From Psychrobacter submarinus (lineage in GTDB: Bacteria > Pseudomonadota > Gammaproteobacteria > Pseudomonadales > Moraxellaceae): a stretch of 64,000 bases of DNA. The stretch lies in NCBI RefSeq assembly GCF_904846685.1, contig NZ_CAJHBQ010000001.1:1054001-1118000 (forward strand). The letters are read 5' to 3'. A program made the position numbers and the translations under genes. Below the pieces are notes generated by a model, which made no database searches, had not been told where the DNA came from, and worked only from the letters and a program-made list of their open reading frames with translations. The stretch's first letter is position 1; the number at the start of each line of letters is the position of its first letter. Below, one piece after another: positions 10,225-19,726 of this stretch.

Positions 10225-11475
10225 ATGGCGAATGTAGAAAATCTTGAGAAAAGACTTGTAGATTTAATTAGGGAAGAAAGCTCATTTGCTATTGCGTTAA
10301 CTGGCGAATGGGGTGTAGGAAAAACGTATTTCTGGAAATACTTCAAGCAAAGAAATCTCAATCAATTTAGATTACAAAAGTATGCCTATGTATCTCTATT
10401 CGGCATTGACTCACTTGATTCTTTGAAATACGAAATTGCTGTCAAAACTCATGCAATAAATCAGTTAGAAGACAGAATGCAAGGAGCTAAATCATTGTTT
10501 AATAAAGCCTTGGACACTATTGATTTATCTAGCATACAAGGGAAAGGACTAAGTCTAAATATAGGTAAGAGCCTCATAACTAGTGCTCTTTCTAGCTTAG
10601 TATCTAGCACTGTTATCTGCATTGATGATATTGAAAGAATTTCAGATAGCTTATCACTTAAAGACGTCATGGGTTTAATTAACGATTTAAAGTTAGAGAA
10701 AAAATGTCAAGTTGTTGTAATCTTACATGATGCTAAAGCAAACGACCAATTTCAAGAGTATAAAGAGAAGGTTTTTGATGAGCTATTAGTTTTAGATGAT
10801 TCTTTATCTATCATAAACGATATTGTCGACAGTAAGCTATTCACAGTATATAAGCAGTTTTATGAAATTATTGGAATAAAAAACTTACGGTTCTATCAGC
10901 GGGTGGACAAGTCTTTCAAACTGTTTGACAAGGCATATCCTTCATTATCACACTTAAGTAAAGAGCAAATATTAAGATTTATTTTAATAATTCGGATGAT
11001 ATATGAGATACCATCAAGATTAGGTAATGATATTGACTTTAAATTTTTCGTTGATAGCTTCAACTCTAAAAATATTAAAAACTTTAGAGGCTACAAAAAA
11101 CAAAATGCTTATAAAGAACAAAATGAAATTTCAGATGATATAGTGAAATTCAACAAGATTAATGATTATATTCATCCATTTTACAATTATTTTGAAATTT
11201 CAGATTGGGGAGAAGTTATTGTATCTTGGATTACAGAATTAGATTTTGATAAAGAAGTCACTAAGGATCTCATAGCAAAAGATAAGATTACTGAAGAAGT
11301 CTTATTAATCGACAGATTAGCATCTGAGGTTTTGAACGAATTTCATAATATAGACCTAAAACCTAACTTTGCAGAACGCTTATATTATGTGGCCTGTGCT
11401 AAGATAGGGAGAGCACAACTTACTAACTTAAGTTTTTACTGTGATATTAGACCTCTTGCAAAAGTCATAGGTTAA
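10225..11475 (+). pseudogene. KAP-like P-loop NTPase, 5' portion, interrupted by an IS
   Basis: The first 408 codons come from the original gene; the last eight are read into the IS left end before a stop. The N-terminal half carries a Walker A motif GEWGVGKT (residues 27-34) preceded by a hydrophobic strand (FAIALT) and a Walker B-like strand with D134, D135 and E137 (ICIDDIERI). This resembles KAP-family/STAND-like P-loop NTPases, a group often found in mobile or defence-related loci. A good ribosome-binding site (TAAGG) precedes the ATG. Removing 11449-12362 plus one ATT copy fuses codon 408 in frame to the fragment at 12366 and yields 583 residues. Codon use is much more AT-rich than in uvrA and the exporter genes, suggesting acquisition. 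The truncated NTPase domain could still be made. Exact function unknown. Confidence 0.75.
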
Positions 11476-12362
11476 GCTCGGAATTAATGATACCAGCAAA
11501 CAGCTTCATTCTAAGATCATAGCGCTGACGACGGTTGCGATATTTATGAGCCACGATTTTAAACAACTTGATTAAGCCTATTTTGTGCTCAACCACAATA
11601 CGGAACTTTGCCAGATAGTGATTGGCCTGTTTGCATATCTCCAGTAACTGACCACCACGTGGCTTTTTAAAAGGGGTGAAGGTTTGCTTATGTAGCTTTG
11701 CTATACCTTGATAGCCACTATCTGCTAGTAATTTAGCATTGTCAGGAAGCCAATCAGGACAAGTATCTTTATAGAGCTTAAAATCGTGGATTGACCCTTT
11801 GCAGGTTTGCACATCAAGTATCAAGCCGGTTTGCCAATGGACGATAACCTGCGCTTTTAAGGTGTGTTGTTTTTTCTTGCCGCTGTAGTAGTCGCTTTGG
11901 TTTTTTTTGGACGCTCAATAGGGGTTTCGGTGGCATCGACGATGACGACTGACCAATTGATGTCCTCATCGACACGACTAGGCAGCTTTTTAGGCAATTC
12001 AAACTTGCCAGAGTCAATCAGTGTGTCTTCTACTTTACGAATGATACGGCTAGCAGAAGACTCATGAATACCAAAGTCCATACTGATATGATAAAGCGTG
12101 CGGTATTCACGCCAATAAGTCAGGGCTAGTAGTATCTGCTCCTTAAGACTGAGCACACTTGGTCTACCTGATTTGGTCTTAGATGCTTCATGCTCTTGCA
12201 TGGCATCAAGCATGTCATAAAAGGTGGCTTTATGAATGCCAGTGTAGCGTTTAAAACCAGCGTCACTTTGTTTGAGTAGCTTATCTATGTTTGGCATGGT
12301 TCCTAGACAGTTATGAATGTTTCAGTTATTGTAAAATTCTCTGCTACTTTTGCAAGAGGTCT
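11449..12362 (-). mobile_element. IS5-family insertion sequence (914 bp, ISL2-like target size)
   Basis: Perfect 17-bp terminal inverted repeats (AGACCTCTTGCAAAAGT at 11449-11465 and its complement at 12346-12362) bound the element. Directly outside are ATT (11446-11448) and ATT (12363-12365), a 3-bp target duplication. It holds one transposase gene on the minus strand in two overlapping phases. Length, DDE type and an ANT-type 3-bp duplication fit the ISL2 group of the IS5 family as I recall it; the subgroup is inference. Intact ends and an otherwise undamaged target gene suggest a recent insertion. Confidence 0.92.
11465..12297 (-). CDS. IS5-family DDE transposase made by -1 frameshifting
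   Basis: Two open phases encode one transposase. The upstream phase (12297 down to about 11860) gives an HTH-containing N-terminus (GRPSVLSLKEQILLALTYW, IHESSASRIIRKVE) and the first catalytic Asp (VVIVDATETPIERP). The downstream phase, ending at 11465, gives ADSGYQG with the second Asp and VEHKIGLIK with the Glu. At 11901-11908 the minus strand has eight A in a row. A -1 slip there converts PKKTKATTT to PKKNQSDYYSGKKKQH and joins the phases into about 277 residues, matching the family's usual sequence at this point. The stop codon overlaps the inner edge of the terminal repeat. Probably functional. Confidence 0.9.
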
Positions 12363-12365
12363 ATT

Positions 12366-12893
12366 CTTGATACATGTAATAGAAAAAACTTAGCCATTCA
12401 GTTAGAAATACATATAAAACGACATATCGAAAATAGTATCAAATATCATCAGATACGAATATCTATTGATGATTTTTACTCCTTTGGAAGAAAAGAAAAT
12501 GATCGATTTTATAATTTCACCGTTGATAAGATAGCAAACTATAAATATAAAAATATCAGCTCTAACACTATATCATCGATATTTTTAGACTTTCATGAGC
12601 ATAGTCGTAGAGCTTACAATAGTAATGACAAAGAAATATTAGAGCTAATTGATAAAGATATATTGAGAGAGATAATTTGGATAAATACTGATAAATTTCT
12701 AGGAAATCGTAAGTTATTTATCCATTCAATTTTACTACATCCATGTCTAGGAGAGATTAATGGTAAACGTGAAGAAATTAGACTATGGATACTGGAACTA
12801 CTGCAAGAGAACATTGTTGATAACCCGAACAACGAACCTTCTATAAAAATGTGGTTAGATAATACTAATGATTTGACAGAAAACCTAACTTAG
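12366..12893 (+). pseudogene. KAP-like P-loop NTPase, 3' portion
   Basis: This is the 175-codon C-terminal remainder of the gene broken by the IS, beginning LDTCNRKNLAIQ directly after the target duplication. An open frame extends upstream into the IS from 12291, but that part is IS sequence. The fragment is charged and helical (IHIKRHIENSIKYHQIRI, LIDKDILREIIW) with no recognised domain. It matches the 5' piece in frame and AT-richness. With no start or ribosome-binding site of its own it is probably not translated. Confidence 0.75.
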
Positions 12894-12919
12894 CTCATAG
12901 GCTAGTTAAAGCTCACAGC

Positions 12920-13202
12920 CTAAACATACTCCCGCTCCACATTCATCATCCTTGCATCCACTATCCGTTCTAGCTTCTCCTCAATCTGACTACACTGCGA
13001 CTCGACCTCACGTTTAGACAAGCCGACGATCACAAACGTCCATTCGCTGGCGTCATGCCGATCACGCTCACCGCTTTCGCACACCGCAACCGCTTGGCGT
13101 ATTGCCAAAACGTGCGTGCAGGCCGCCCATACGTTGGCGTTTTTCTTTTAATGAGCTACAACCAGGTAGCGCAAAAGTCAGCGTTAAGATAGCGATATGC
13201 AT
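12920..13202 (-). pseudogene. DUF503 family protein, frameshifted
   Basis: From ATG 13202, preceded by AAGGAG at good spacing, the minus strand reads MHIAILTLTFALPGCSSLKE, then KRQRMGGLHARFGNTP, then leaves frame. From there the next phase continues AVAVCESGERDRHDASEW to EREYV at 12920. Together these form a complete ~93-residue DUF503 (YlxP-like) protein if one base at 13094-13095 is removed. The family is small, often near rbfA or nusA, with a proposed RNA- or ribosome-related role. Either a real pseudogene or a single-base sequencing error; the otherwise intact sequence favours a very recent mutation or error. Confidence 0.75.
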
Positions 13203-13304
13203 TTTATTCTCCTTGTGACAGTGGTTTACGCTTTATAATAGTAGCAAATAAGCAAGGCAAGTTATGCTATCTTTACCTCTATCCATATCGATATCGCAGC
13301 CAAT

Positions 13305-14108
13305 ATGCATATTCCTCCAATGACCTCTATCAGCTACGTACAGCAACAACGCATCACTCGATTATGCGTGCGCTGCGGCTTACTCCTCATGCAGTATGGC
13401 GCTGAGTCTGCCGTGGTGGTGGACTTATCCAAACGCTTGGGGCTTGCCTTGGGGATGAACAGCGTCGAATGCTCGCTGAATTTTAACGCCATTACCCTGA
13501 CCACCATCTGTGATGAACGCTGTATTACCACCACCCGAGATACGATCAATCAGAGCATCAATGTCAATTTATTGGTACAAATCCAGCAAATCGTCAATAA
13601 AACCGAAGCCACTATCAATAATAATGATTTGATTGACCGCACAACCCTTGCGTTTGATGAGTTGGATAAAACCGTATATCCGACATGGCTAGTCAGTATA
13701 TTTGTCGGCGCTTCTTGTGCCGCTTTTGCTTATTTAAATGGTGGCAGCTGGTCGATTACGGCGGTAACCTTTATCGCTGGTATGGTGGCAATGTTCACCC
13801 GTATCTACTTGGCAAAGCATCATTTTAACCCCTTTATTACCGTTATTGTGACGGCTTTTATCGCCTCTTTGATCGGGGCGACGACCTATTACTTTGATAT
13901 TGGCAATAATGCCGATATTGCTGTGGCTTCTAGCGTGTTGCTGCTGATTCCAAGCTTTCCGCTGATTAACTCGTTGTCCGACATCTTAAAGGGCTATGTC
14001 AATATCGGTATTGGACGTGCGGTTTTTACTTATATGCTCACTTTGTCCGCCTGTGTGGGCATCGTGATGGCGCTGGTGTTACTACGCATACAGCACTGGG
14101 GGTTTTAG
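13305..14108 (+). CDS. yjjP: Threonine/serine exporter, ThrE N-terminal half (YjjP type)
   Basis: The larger subunit of a split ThrE-type exporter that moves small amino acids or dicarboxylates out across the inner membrane. The 267-residue protein has a soluble N-terminal region (RLCVRCGLLLMQYGAESA, about residues 18-36; LGMNSVECSLNFNAITLT) typical of DUF1212/ThrE, then about five membrane segments from residue 125. The next gene begins on the base after its stop, so the two are translationally coupled. An alternative ATG lies at 13320 with no better ribosome-binding site. Substrate not determinable here. Confidence 0.85.
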   Translation: MHIPPMTSISYVQQQRITRLCVRCGLLLMQYGAESAVVVDLSKRLGLALGMNSVECSLNFNAITLTTICDERCITTTRDTINQSINVNLLVQIQQIVNKTEATINNNDLIDRTTLAFDELDKTVYPTWLVSIFVGASCAAFAYLNGGSWSITAVTFIAGMVAMFTRIYLAKHHFNPFITVIVTAFIASLIGATTYYFDIGNNADIAVASSVLLLIPSFPLINSLSDILKGYVNIGIGRAVFTYMLTLSACVGIVMALVLLRIQHWGF

Positions 14109-14561
14109 ATGTGGTTTATTGAGACCGTCGTACTGTCTTGCATCATTACCCTTGGCTGGACGCTGATGTTTAGCGTACCCAAACGCTATATTTTGCCGTG
14201 TCTGCTGATGACGGCGTTTGGCTTTGGGTTAAAAACGGCGCTGGTCTATCAGCATGTTCATCTGGTGATAGCGAGCTTTTTTGGGGCGATGCTCGCCAGC
14301 TTTTTGGGCGTGTACTTTTCTAAAAAATACACCCTACCGCCCAAAGCGTTAATCTCCCCAAGTGTCATCTGTATGATGCCAGGTATCGCCGCTTATAAGG
14401 CAATGGTCAGTATGGTGCAGATTGGTTACTTTGGCTTTTCAGACGAGTTATTTAGCCAAATGATGGTGTATTTATTCGAAGCCTTGTTTGTGACCTCAGG
14501 ATTGGTACTGGGCTTGTCCATTCCTGGGCTGTTATTTTATAGACGGCGTGCCATAGTCTAG
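14109..14561 (+). CDS. yjjB: Threonine/serine exporter, ThrE C-terminal half (YjjB type)
   Basis: A 150-residue hydrophobic protein with four to five membrane segments and the ThrE_2/DUF3815 motif (PSVICMMPGIAAYKAM, about residues 81-96). It starts directly after the yjjP stop, and in this family the two halves act as one transporter, as in E. coli YjjPB (linked to succinate export) or fused ThrE. No terminator was seen immediately downstream. Confidence 0.85.
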   Translation: MWFIETVVLSCIITLGWTLMFSVPKRYILPCLLMTAFGFGLKTALVYQHVHLVIASFFGAMLASFLGVYFSKKYTLPPKALISPSVICMMPGIAAYKAMVSMVQIGYFGFSDELFSQMMVYLFEALFVTSGLVLGLSIPGLLFYRRRAIV

Positions 14562-14738
14562 GCAGGTTTAAGTGGGTTTAAATGAGATTATTATGTGTTA
14601 GGCTATTTTTGTTTAAATACTTTTATAAACTGATGCTAGCTGGCACACCCTTATGATAAAAAACTTGTAAGATGGATTATCCATACCCATTACAATAGAG
14701 TTCAAAACTGTACCGAAACTTAATGAAGAGACATAACA

Positions 14739-16094
14739 ATGACAAAGCATTATGATTATATTTCCATTGGCGGCGGTAGCGGCGGTATTGCCTCCATTAA
14801 CCGTGCAGCAAGCTATGGCAAAAAGTGCGCGATTATCGAAGCGGAGCAATTAGGCGGCACTTGCGTCAATTGGGGCTGCGTACCCAAAAAGGTGATGTGG
14901 TACGGCGCGCAAGTCGCTGAGGCGATTGAGAAGTACGCGCCAGACTACGGATTCGAGGTTGAGTTAAAGAATTTCGATTTTCAAAAACTCATTCAAAGCC
15001 GTCAGCAGTACATCGAGAATATCCATCGCTCTTATGACAATAACTTAGCCAAAAATGGCGTGGAAGTGATTAAAGGCTTTGCTAAATTCGTCGATACCAA
15101 TACGGTTGAGGTCAATGGCGAGCAAATCACTGCTGACCATATTTTGATTGCGACGGGCGGTCATCCTATTTTCCCTGATATCCCAGGCGCAGAGCACGGT
15201 ATCGATTCTGATGGATTTTTTAAATTGACTCATTTGCCCAAACGCGTCGCTATCGCAGGCGCAGGCTATATTGCTGTTGAAATCGCAGGCGTACTCAACA
15301 GCTTAGGCGCTGAGGTACATCTCTATGTCCGCCAGCATTCGCCGCTGCGCTCGTTTGATCATACTATCGTTGAGACCTTGCTCATAGAGATGGAGCAAGA
15401 CGGTATTCATTTGCACACCAACACTACGCTCACTGAGGTCAATAAAAACGAAGATGGCAGCTTAGAGCTATTTACCAAAGATGGTACGCTAGATACGGTT
15501 GATTGTCTGATTTGGGCGATTGGCCGCGCGCCGTCTACTGACAATATCAACTTGAAAGTGACCGGAGTCGAGACGACTGCCAATGGTAAAATTAAAGTTG
15601 ATAAATTCCAGAATACCAATGTTGAGGGCATATATTCAGTTGGTGACATTATCGAAAACAGCATTGATCTGACGCCAGTAGCTATCGCGGCAGGTCGCAG
15701 ATTGTCAGAGCGCTTGTTCAATGATAAGACTGACGAGCATTTGGTTTATGATTTAGTACCAACGGTAATCTTTACTCATCCTGCTATTGGTACGATTGGC
15801 TTGTCAGAGATTGACGCGGTGGCGCTACATGGCAAAGACAACATTAAGTGCTACACCTCGACCTTTACCTCGATGTATAGCGCCGTGACTCAGCATCGCC
15901 AAAAGTGCGTGATGAAGCTGGTGTGCTTAGGTGAGGAGGAGAAAATCATTGGCCTACATGGCATCGGTTACGGTGTCGATGAGATGCTGCAAGGGTTTGC
16001 CGTAGCAGTGAAGATGGGCGCGACTAAGGCTGACTTTGATAATACCGTTGCTATTCATCCAACCGGTGCAGAAGAGTTTGTGACAATGCGTTAG
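14739..16094 (+). CDS. gor: Glutathione-disulfide reductase
   Basis: Cytoplasmic FAD enzyme that reduces oxidised glutathione with NADPH. The 451-residue protein shows the FAD-binding GGGSGG near residue 11, the redox-active motif [13 protein letters not shown] with C42 and C47, a second dinucleotide fold ([13 protein letters not shown]), the FAD-contact motif YSVGDI, and the C-terminal HPTGAEEF with the catalytic His-Glu pair. GAAGAG precedes the ATG. Its stop codon lies inside the first unit of a short tandem repeat (16091-16170), followed by a terminator at 16227-16257. Works with katA and the S-formylglutathione hydrolase in thiol and oxidant protection. Confidence 0.95.
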   Translation: MTKHYDYISIGGGSGGIASINRAASYGKKCAIIEAEQLGGTCVNWGCVPKKVMWYGAQVAEAIEKYAPDYGFEVELKNFDFQKLIQSRQQYIENIHRSYDNNLAKNGVEVIKGFAKFVDTNTVEVNGEQITADHILIATGGHPIFPDIPGAEHGIDSDGFFKLTHLPKRVAIAGAGYIAVEIAGVLNSLGAEVHLYVRQHSPLRSFDHTIVETLLIEMEQDGIHLHTNTTLTEVNKNEDGSLELFTKDGTLDTVDCLIWAIGRAPSTDNINLKVTGVETTANGKIKVDKFQNTNVEGIYSVGDIIENSIDLTPVAIAAGRRLSERLFNDKTDEHLVYDLVPTVIFTHPAIGTIGLSEIDAVALHGKDNIKCYTSTFTSMYSAVTQHRQKCVMKLVCLGEEEKIIGLHGIGYGVDEMLQGFAVAVKMGATKADFDNTVAIHPTGAEEFVTMR

Positions 16095-16170
16095 TGGGCG
16101 TTAGTGGGCGTTAACGAGCGTTAATGGGCGTTAATGGGCGCTAAATGAGCGTTATAGGCGTTAACAAGTG
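16091..16170 (+). repeat. Degenerate decamer tandem repeat over the gor stop codon
   Basis: About eight tandem units of TTAATGGGCG and variants start one base before the gor stop codon and continue into the 3' untranslated region. Units 1-2 and units 4-5 are identical pairs, the last units are degenerate. Looks like slipped-strand expansion. Confidence 0.75.
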
Positions 16171-16226
16171 TTATTGCTGTCAGTAGAAGCTGATCAATAA
16201 AGAGTAAACATATAGAGTTAAATAAC

Positions 16227-16257
16227 AAAAGGAGTGCCGCTTGGACACTCCTTTTTT
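16227..16257 (+). terminator. Terminator between gor and the small lipoprotein gene
   Basis: A 10-bp perfect stem (AAAAGGAGTG / CACTCCTTTT), 9-nt loop and six T. The complementary strand also ends in a T-rich run, so it can serve the convergent lipoprotein gene too. Confidence 0.8.
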
Positions 16258-16291
16258 CATCGTTTGTATCTCATACCAACCACTATGGCCA

Positions 16292-16663
16292 CTATGGCGT
16301 CAATACCCATTCGCCATTGACATCACTGACCTTAAAAGCGCCGCTATCAGTACGACTATTGCCACCGATGGTTTGCGTGACATCAGCGGTACACAGATAA
16401 GTGTTGTCACCCTCAGTCGTATCACAGCTGACATTGTCTACGCTCTCAAGCGTTGGCATCATACCTGCCATCATGCCGCTCACAGCTTTTGCCATCTCAT
16501 CATCACCCGCTTGCACCATTGCATCGTCCATGATGCTATTGGCCTTGTCATACTGCGCCTGAATCAGCTCTTCTACATCACTATCAGAGGGGCCGCTCGA
16601 GCAAGCGGCAAAGAGCGGTGTCAATACAGCGATAATTGCTAATTTTTTTATACTTCTCATCAT
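16292..16663 (-). CDS. Small predicted lipoprotein
   Basis: A 123-residue protein with a lipoprotein signal: basic start (MMRSIKKL), hydrophobic core and lipobox FAAC with Cys near residue 20, followed by SSGPSDSD. The mature part is acidic and ends with GAFKVSDVNGEWVL, resembling DUF4878-like small secreted domains where a mature beta strand closes with xGxWKV/L. Two further Cys residues could form a disulfide. I do not recognise a precise family. It is convergent with gor and single. Confidence 0.6.
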   Translation of the reverse strand: MMRSIKKLAIIAVLTPLFAACSSGPSDSDVEELIQAQYDKANSIMDDAMVQAGDDEMAKAVSGMMAGMMPTLESVDNVSCDTTEGDNTYLCTADVTQTIGGNSRTDSGAFKVSDVNGEWVLTP

Positions 16664-16875
16664 ATTCTCGTTTCGATTAGGTAGTGCTCAAAGTATACCT
16701 AAACACCCTTTAAAACCCAACATAATTTCTTTGTCAATAGCACTGCTTTTTATAGCCTTTTATCTTTGCTAGTATCTTGCTCTTTTTATGCCTTAGCCTC
16801 AAGTGACTTGCAGACAGTTCAATATCCTTGCTGTTATTATGCCAGTATTCTAATAAACGATAAGAGAGTTGCAAG

Positions 16876-17085
16876 ATGGTAGCCGTCTACCTTTATATTT
16901 TACCTGTTGGCTTAGGCATTATGACTTTAGCAGCAAGTTTATTGTTCTTGTTTGCGTTTTTGATGTCTGACGACCCTGCGACCCGCTTGCCTGCTTTTAA
17001 CTGGTTCAAGCGCTTAATCATTGTGGCGTTTATCTTGCTCAGCATTGGGCTGTTTATGACTTTTGGTCACTTTTGGGGCGCATAA
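16876..17085 (+). CDS. Small two-segment inner-membrane protein
   Basis: A 69-residue protein with hydrophobic segments at about residues 5-30 and 47-67, separated by a short polar loop containing DDPATRLPAFNWFKR. GAGAG precedes the ATG at workable spacing. The stop is 15 bp from the convergent GNAT gene. Function unknown; resembles short uncharacterised Moraxellaceae membrane proteins. Confidence 0.6.
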   Translation: MVAVYLYILPVGLGIMTLAASLLFLFAFLMSDDPATRLPAFNWFKRLIIVAFILLSIGLFMTFGHFWGA

Positions 17086-17099
17086 AGTAAAGTCCGCTG

Positions 17100-17741
17100 T
17101 TATGCGTTAACGATTTTCTCAAGCTCCAATAGCACTAAGTCATCGCGCTTAGGCTCGCCATTATTGCCATCGACAGGAAACGGCATACTATTACCATTTA
17201 GCTGATAACCGCGGCGCTGATAATAAGCCAATAATTCAGGGCGGTGACTTAAGATGGACATAGTAAGACGGGTGGGTTGATTGTTACTTTTTAGATGTCT
17301 TTCAGCGAAGGTTTCGGCGGCCTGCAATATCACGTTACCGATGCCTGCTCCTTGCAGCTTTGGATGTACGGCAAACATACCGATATAAGCTTTGTTGCTA
17401 TGAGATTTTTTATCTGAACCTGTCTCGACCTTTATATCGACAGCTATGCAGCCGAATAGCTCGCCTATCTCCTTGCCGCCGCGCTCGCCGGTATCGGTCT
17501 GTGGATAAACAAAAACATAGTGCTTAGGATTGGCAATGACGCCAGCTAGCTCGTCTGCCGTGGTGCGAATACCGCCCACCAAATCGGCCTCATTGGTCCA
17601 GCCTTCATCTTGGCGATAGCAGAGGTTTAAGAGTTGCTCTAAAGCGCTCACATCATTAGCATCCGCTTGCCGCAAAAATACTTTTGCTGCTTTGTCAGCA
17701 GTGTCATTGTCAATTTTTTTGTTTTTCGCGGTATCAGTCAT
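17100..17741 (-). CDS. GNAT family N-acetyltransferase
   Basis: Acetyl-CoA-dependent acyltransferase of unknown substrate. The 213-residue protein carries the GNAT core: AYIGMFAVHPKLQGAGIGNVILQAAE as motif A, with the acetyl-CoA loop QGAGIG near residue 137, followed by the motif B region ELLAYYQRRGYQ and NGNSMPFP. A hydrophilic N-terminal extension of about 25 residues precedes the domain. A terminator-like hairpin for the upstream oxidoreductase lies just before its start, so it probably has its own promoter. Confidence 0.8.
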   Translation of the reverse strand: MTDTAKNKKIDNDTADKAAKVFLRQADANDVSALEQLLNLCYRQDEGWTNEADLVGGIRTTADELAGVIANPKHYVFVYPQTDTGERGGKEIGELFGCIAVDIKVETGSDKKSHSNKAYIGMFAVHPKLQGAGIGNVILQAAETFAERHLKSNNQPTRLTMSILSHRPELLAYYQRRGYQLNGNSMPFPVDGNNGEPKRDDLVLLELEKIVNA

Positions 17742-17776
17742 TTGGGTACTCTCTCGGGCTAAACATTATTGCTAAT

Positions 17777-17812
17777 AAAAAGGGCTGACCTAATATACTA
17801 GGACAGCCTTTA
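17777..17812 (-). terminator. Terminator after the Rieske/FAD oxidoreductase gene
   Basis: On the minus strand an AAAGGCTG / CAGCCCTTT stem with one bulged base continues inward as CCTA / TAGG and is followed by TTTTTATT. It separates the oxidoreductase from the GNAT gene. Confidence 0.65.
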
Positions 17813-17837
17813 TGGTAATTATTAACCGCTAATTAGT

Positions 17838-19439
17838 CTATGGTGATAGCGCATGGGCTTGCTCGATAATATCGAATCCTGCATTGATTTGAGCGCGGGT
17901 TGGCGCATGACCACGGCGTAATAATTCGCTAAAAGCAATCAGCTCTTTGTCTCGGCCTAGGGAGCTGGCGGCACTAGCGCGAGTATTCTCTCCTTCGTCA
18001 TCAAAATAGTACTCAATGTAATCTAAATCGTCAGGCGTACCAAATAAAATGCCTTTATCTGGCGTCGCGGCATGTCCGCTGTAGCGTAGGCTTTTGCCAT
18101 ATTGCGCCGTCCAAAAGAACGGGATACGCTCCTCTAGCGTGTTAACGTTATCATTATTCAAGATAGCGCCTGCGGTTACCATGCCATGCTGCAAGGCGAC
18201 GCGCCAATGCTCAATACGCATACGTCCCATCTGATTGGTGGCTTTGGCAATATCGCCTAGCGCATATACACCATCGCGCAGCTGCAACTCGTTATCGACT
18301 TGTACGCCATCAGGATCATTGACCTGCTCAAGCAGATCAGTGCGCGGTGCTACTCCTGTACCCAAAATCACCACGTCAGCCTTTATCTCATTGCCGTCAG
18401 TTAAAGTAACGCCGGTGACTTTACCCTTATCGCCATTGATATCAGCAACGTTCGCGCCAAAGGCAAAGTTTACGCCATGCTCTTCATGCATCTTTATTAG
18501 CGTATTGCTGACGCTTTGGGAGACGATATTGCTCATTACCCGCGCGCTACGACCAACGACAGTGATTGAGGCGGCCTCGCCTGCTTGCGATAACGCCGCT
18601 GCAGCTTCCATGCCGATAAACCCAGTACCCACGATGACCACCTGCTTATCTTGACTAGCCTCTTTGATGGCTTTGGCGTCGCTCATGCTACGTAGCGTAA
18701 ACACGCCTGCAAGATCAGCACCTTTAAACGGTGGTATCTTAGGTTCAGCGCCGGTCGCCACCACCAAAAAGTCTGCGCTTTGTTTTTCATTATCGCCGTT
18801 GTTATTTTCGATAATAATGGCGTTCTCATTGGGCAAGACTTCGCTGACTCGCTGATTCAGACGCAAGTCGATATTATTTCTATCAGCCCAATTTGAGCCG
18901 CCTAAAATAAGTTTACTCTCGTCCATTTGACCTGCTAGAAAGGCTTTGGACAACAAAGGGCGATTATAAGGCGCTTTATTGTCGGCACTGATTAGGGTGA
19001 TTTTGCCGCCATAGCCAGTGTGACGTAGCTGGTTGGCGGTCATAAAGCCTGCACCGCCGCCGCCGACGATGATGGTATGCGTATCAGCGAGCTGATCGTT
19101 ATCTGCTCGCTCGTTGATATTGCTAGTCGTATCAACGATTAAGCTGTCGCCTTGCCTAGTCACGCTATAGCGCGTCAAGCCTTTCATCGCAACCGGCTCT
19201 ATCAGCGAGCCATCAGTACTATCAAAAGTGCCGTGATGCCAAGGACAAATCACGCGATTACCGCAGCGTAGTCCCTCGCCTAAGTCCGCGCCTGCATGGG
19301 TACATTTACCATCAAAAGCGTTAAACTCATCACCATCGCGGGTGATTAAAATGATACTATCATCGTCTTGTTTGAACGACTTCATACCGCCATCTTTTAT
19401 ACCCTCTGCGCTAATAGTAATTTTGTTATTGTCAGTCAT
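17838..19439 (-). CDS. FAD-dependent oxidoreductase with N-terminal Rieske domain
   Basis: The 533-residue protein fuses a Rieske [2Fe-2S] domain (residues ~5-105; ligands C46/H48 in CTHAG and C65/H68 in CPWHH) to a two-dinucleotide-fold ferredoxin-reductase-like module (IIVGGGGAGFM near 122, VIVGTGFIGMEAA near 265, VYALGDIA near 390). This is the layout of AIF-like or NirD-fused ferredoxin reductases, transferring electrons from NAD(P)H via FAD and an iron-sulfur centre. Its partner is unknown. No oxygenase genes adjoin it, so a role in aromatic degradation is not supported. It is single, with its own terminator. Confidence 0.88.
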   Translation of the reverse strand: MTDNNKITISAEGIKDGGMKSFKQDDDSIILITRDGDEFNAFDGKCTHAGADLGEGLRCGNRVICPWHHGTFDSTDGSLIEPVAMKGLTRYSVTRQGDSLIVDTTSNINERADNDQLADTHTIIVGGGGAGFMTANQLRHTGYGGKITLISADNKAPYNRPLLSKAFLAGQMDESKLILGGSNWADRNNIDLRLNQRVSEVLPNENAIIIENNNGDNEKQSADFLVVATGAEPKIPPFKGADLAGVFTLRSMSDAKAIKEASQDKQVVIVGTGFIGMEAAAALSQAGEAASITVVGRSARVMSNIVSQSVSNTLIKMHEEHGVNFAFGANVADINGDKGKVTGVTLTDGNEIKADVVILGTGVAPRTDLLEQVNDPDGVQVDNELQLRDGVYALGDIAKATNQMGRMRIEHWRVALQHGMVTAGAILNNDNVNTLEERIPFFWTAQYGKSLRYSGHAATPDKGILFGTPDDLDYIEYYFDDEGENTRASAASSLGRDKELIAFSELLRRGHAPTRAQINAGFDIIEQAHALSP

Positions 19440-19664
19440 AAGTTATCCTTAACGTTTGCTATTTCATTATTAGGTATTGATCGTTAGTTGCTTCTACTAG
19501 GCTGATTGTGAAGCACTACTTTTTTGATATTGCAGATAAATAAGTACCATTAAAAATGGCGTTATCTTTAATAGTAGCAAGACCACTTGGCGGGCGATGT
19601 TTTTTTGTATATCTAGCGCGTTGCAAATCGTAACTTTTCAGCGGTTAATCCAAAACTCGATAGT

Positions 19665-19685
19665 TTAAGCGTTAAGCGTTAAGCG
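19665..19685 (+). repeat. Three tandem TTAAGCG heptamers
   Basis: Three perfect copies of TTAAGCG in the spacer upstream of truD. No function visible; a short slippage-prone repeat. Confidence 0.6.
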
Positions 19686-19726
19686 TTTATGCTACTTTAC
19701 TCAGTGAATCAACCTAAATGTCTTAC

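Noticed and set aside
12291-12365. Start of a 200-residue frame inside the IS right end
   Set aside because: The first 25 codons are IS and target-duplication sequence; the genuine remainder of the interrupted gene begins at 12366.
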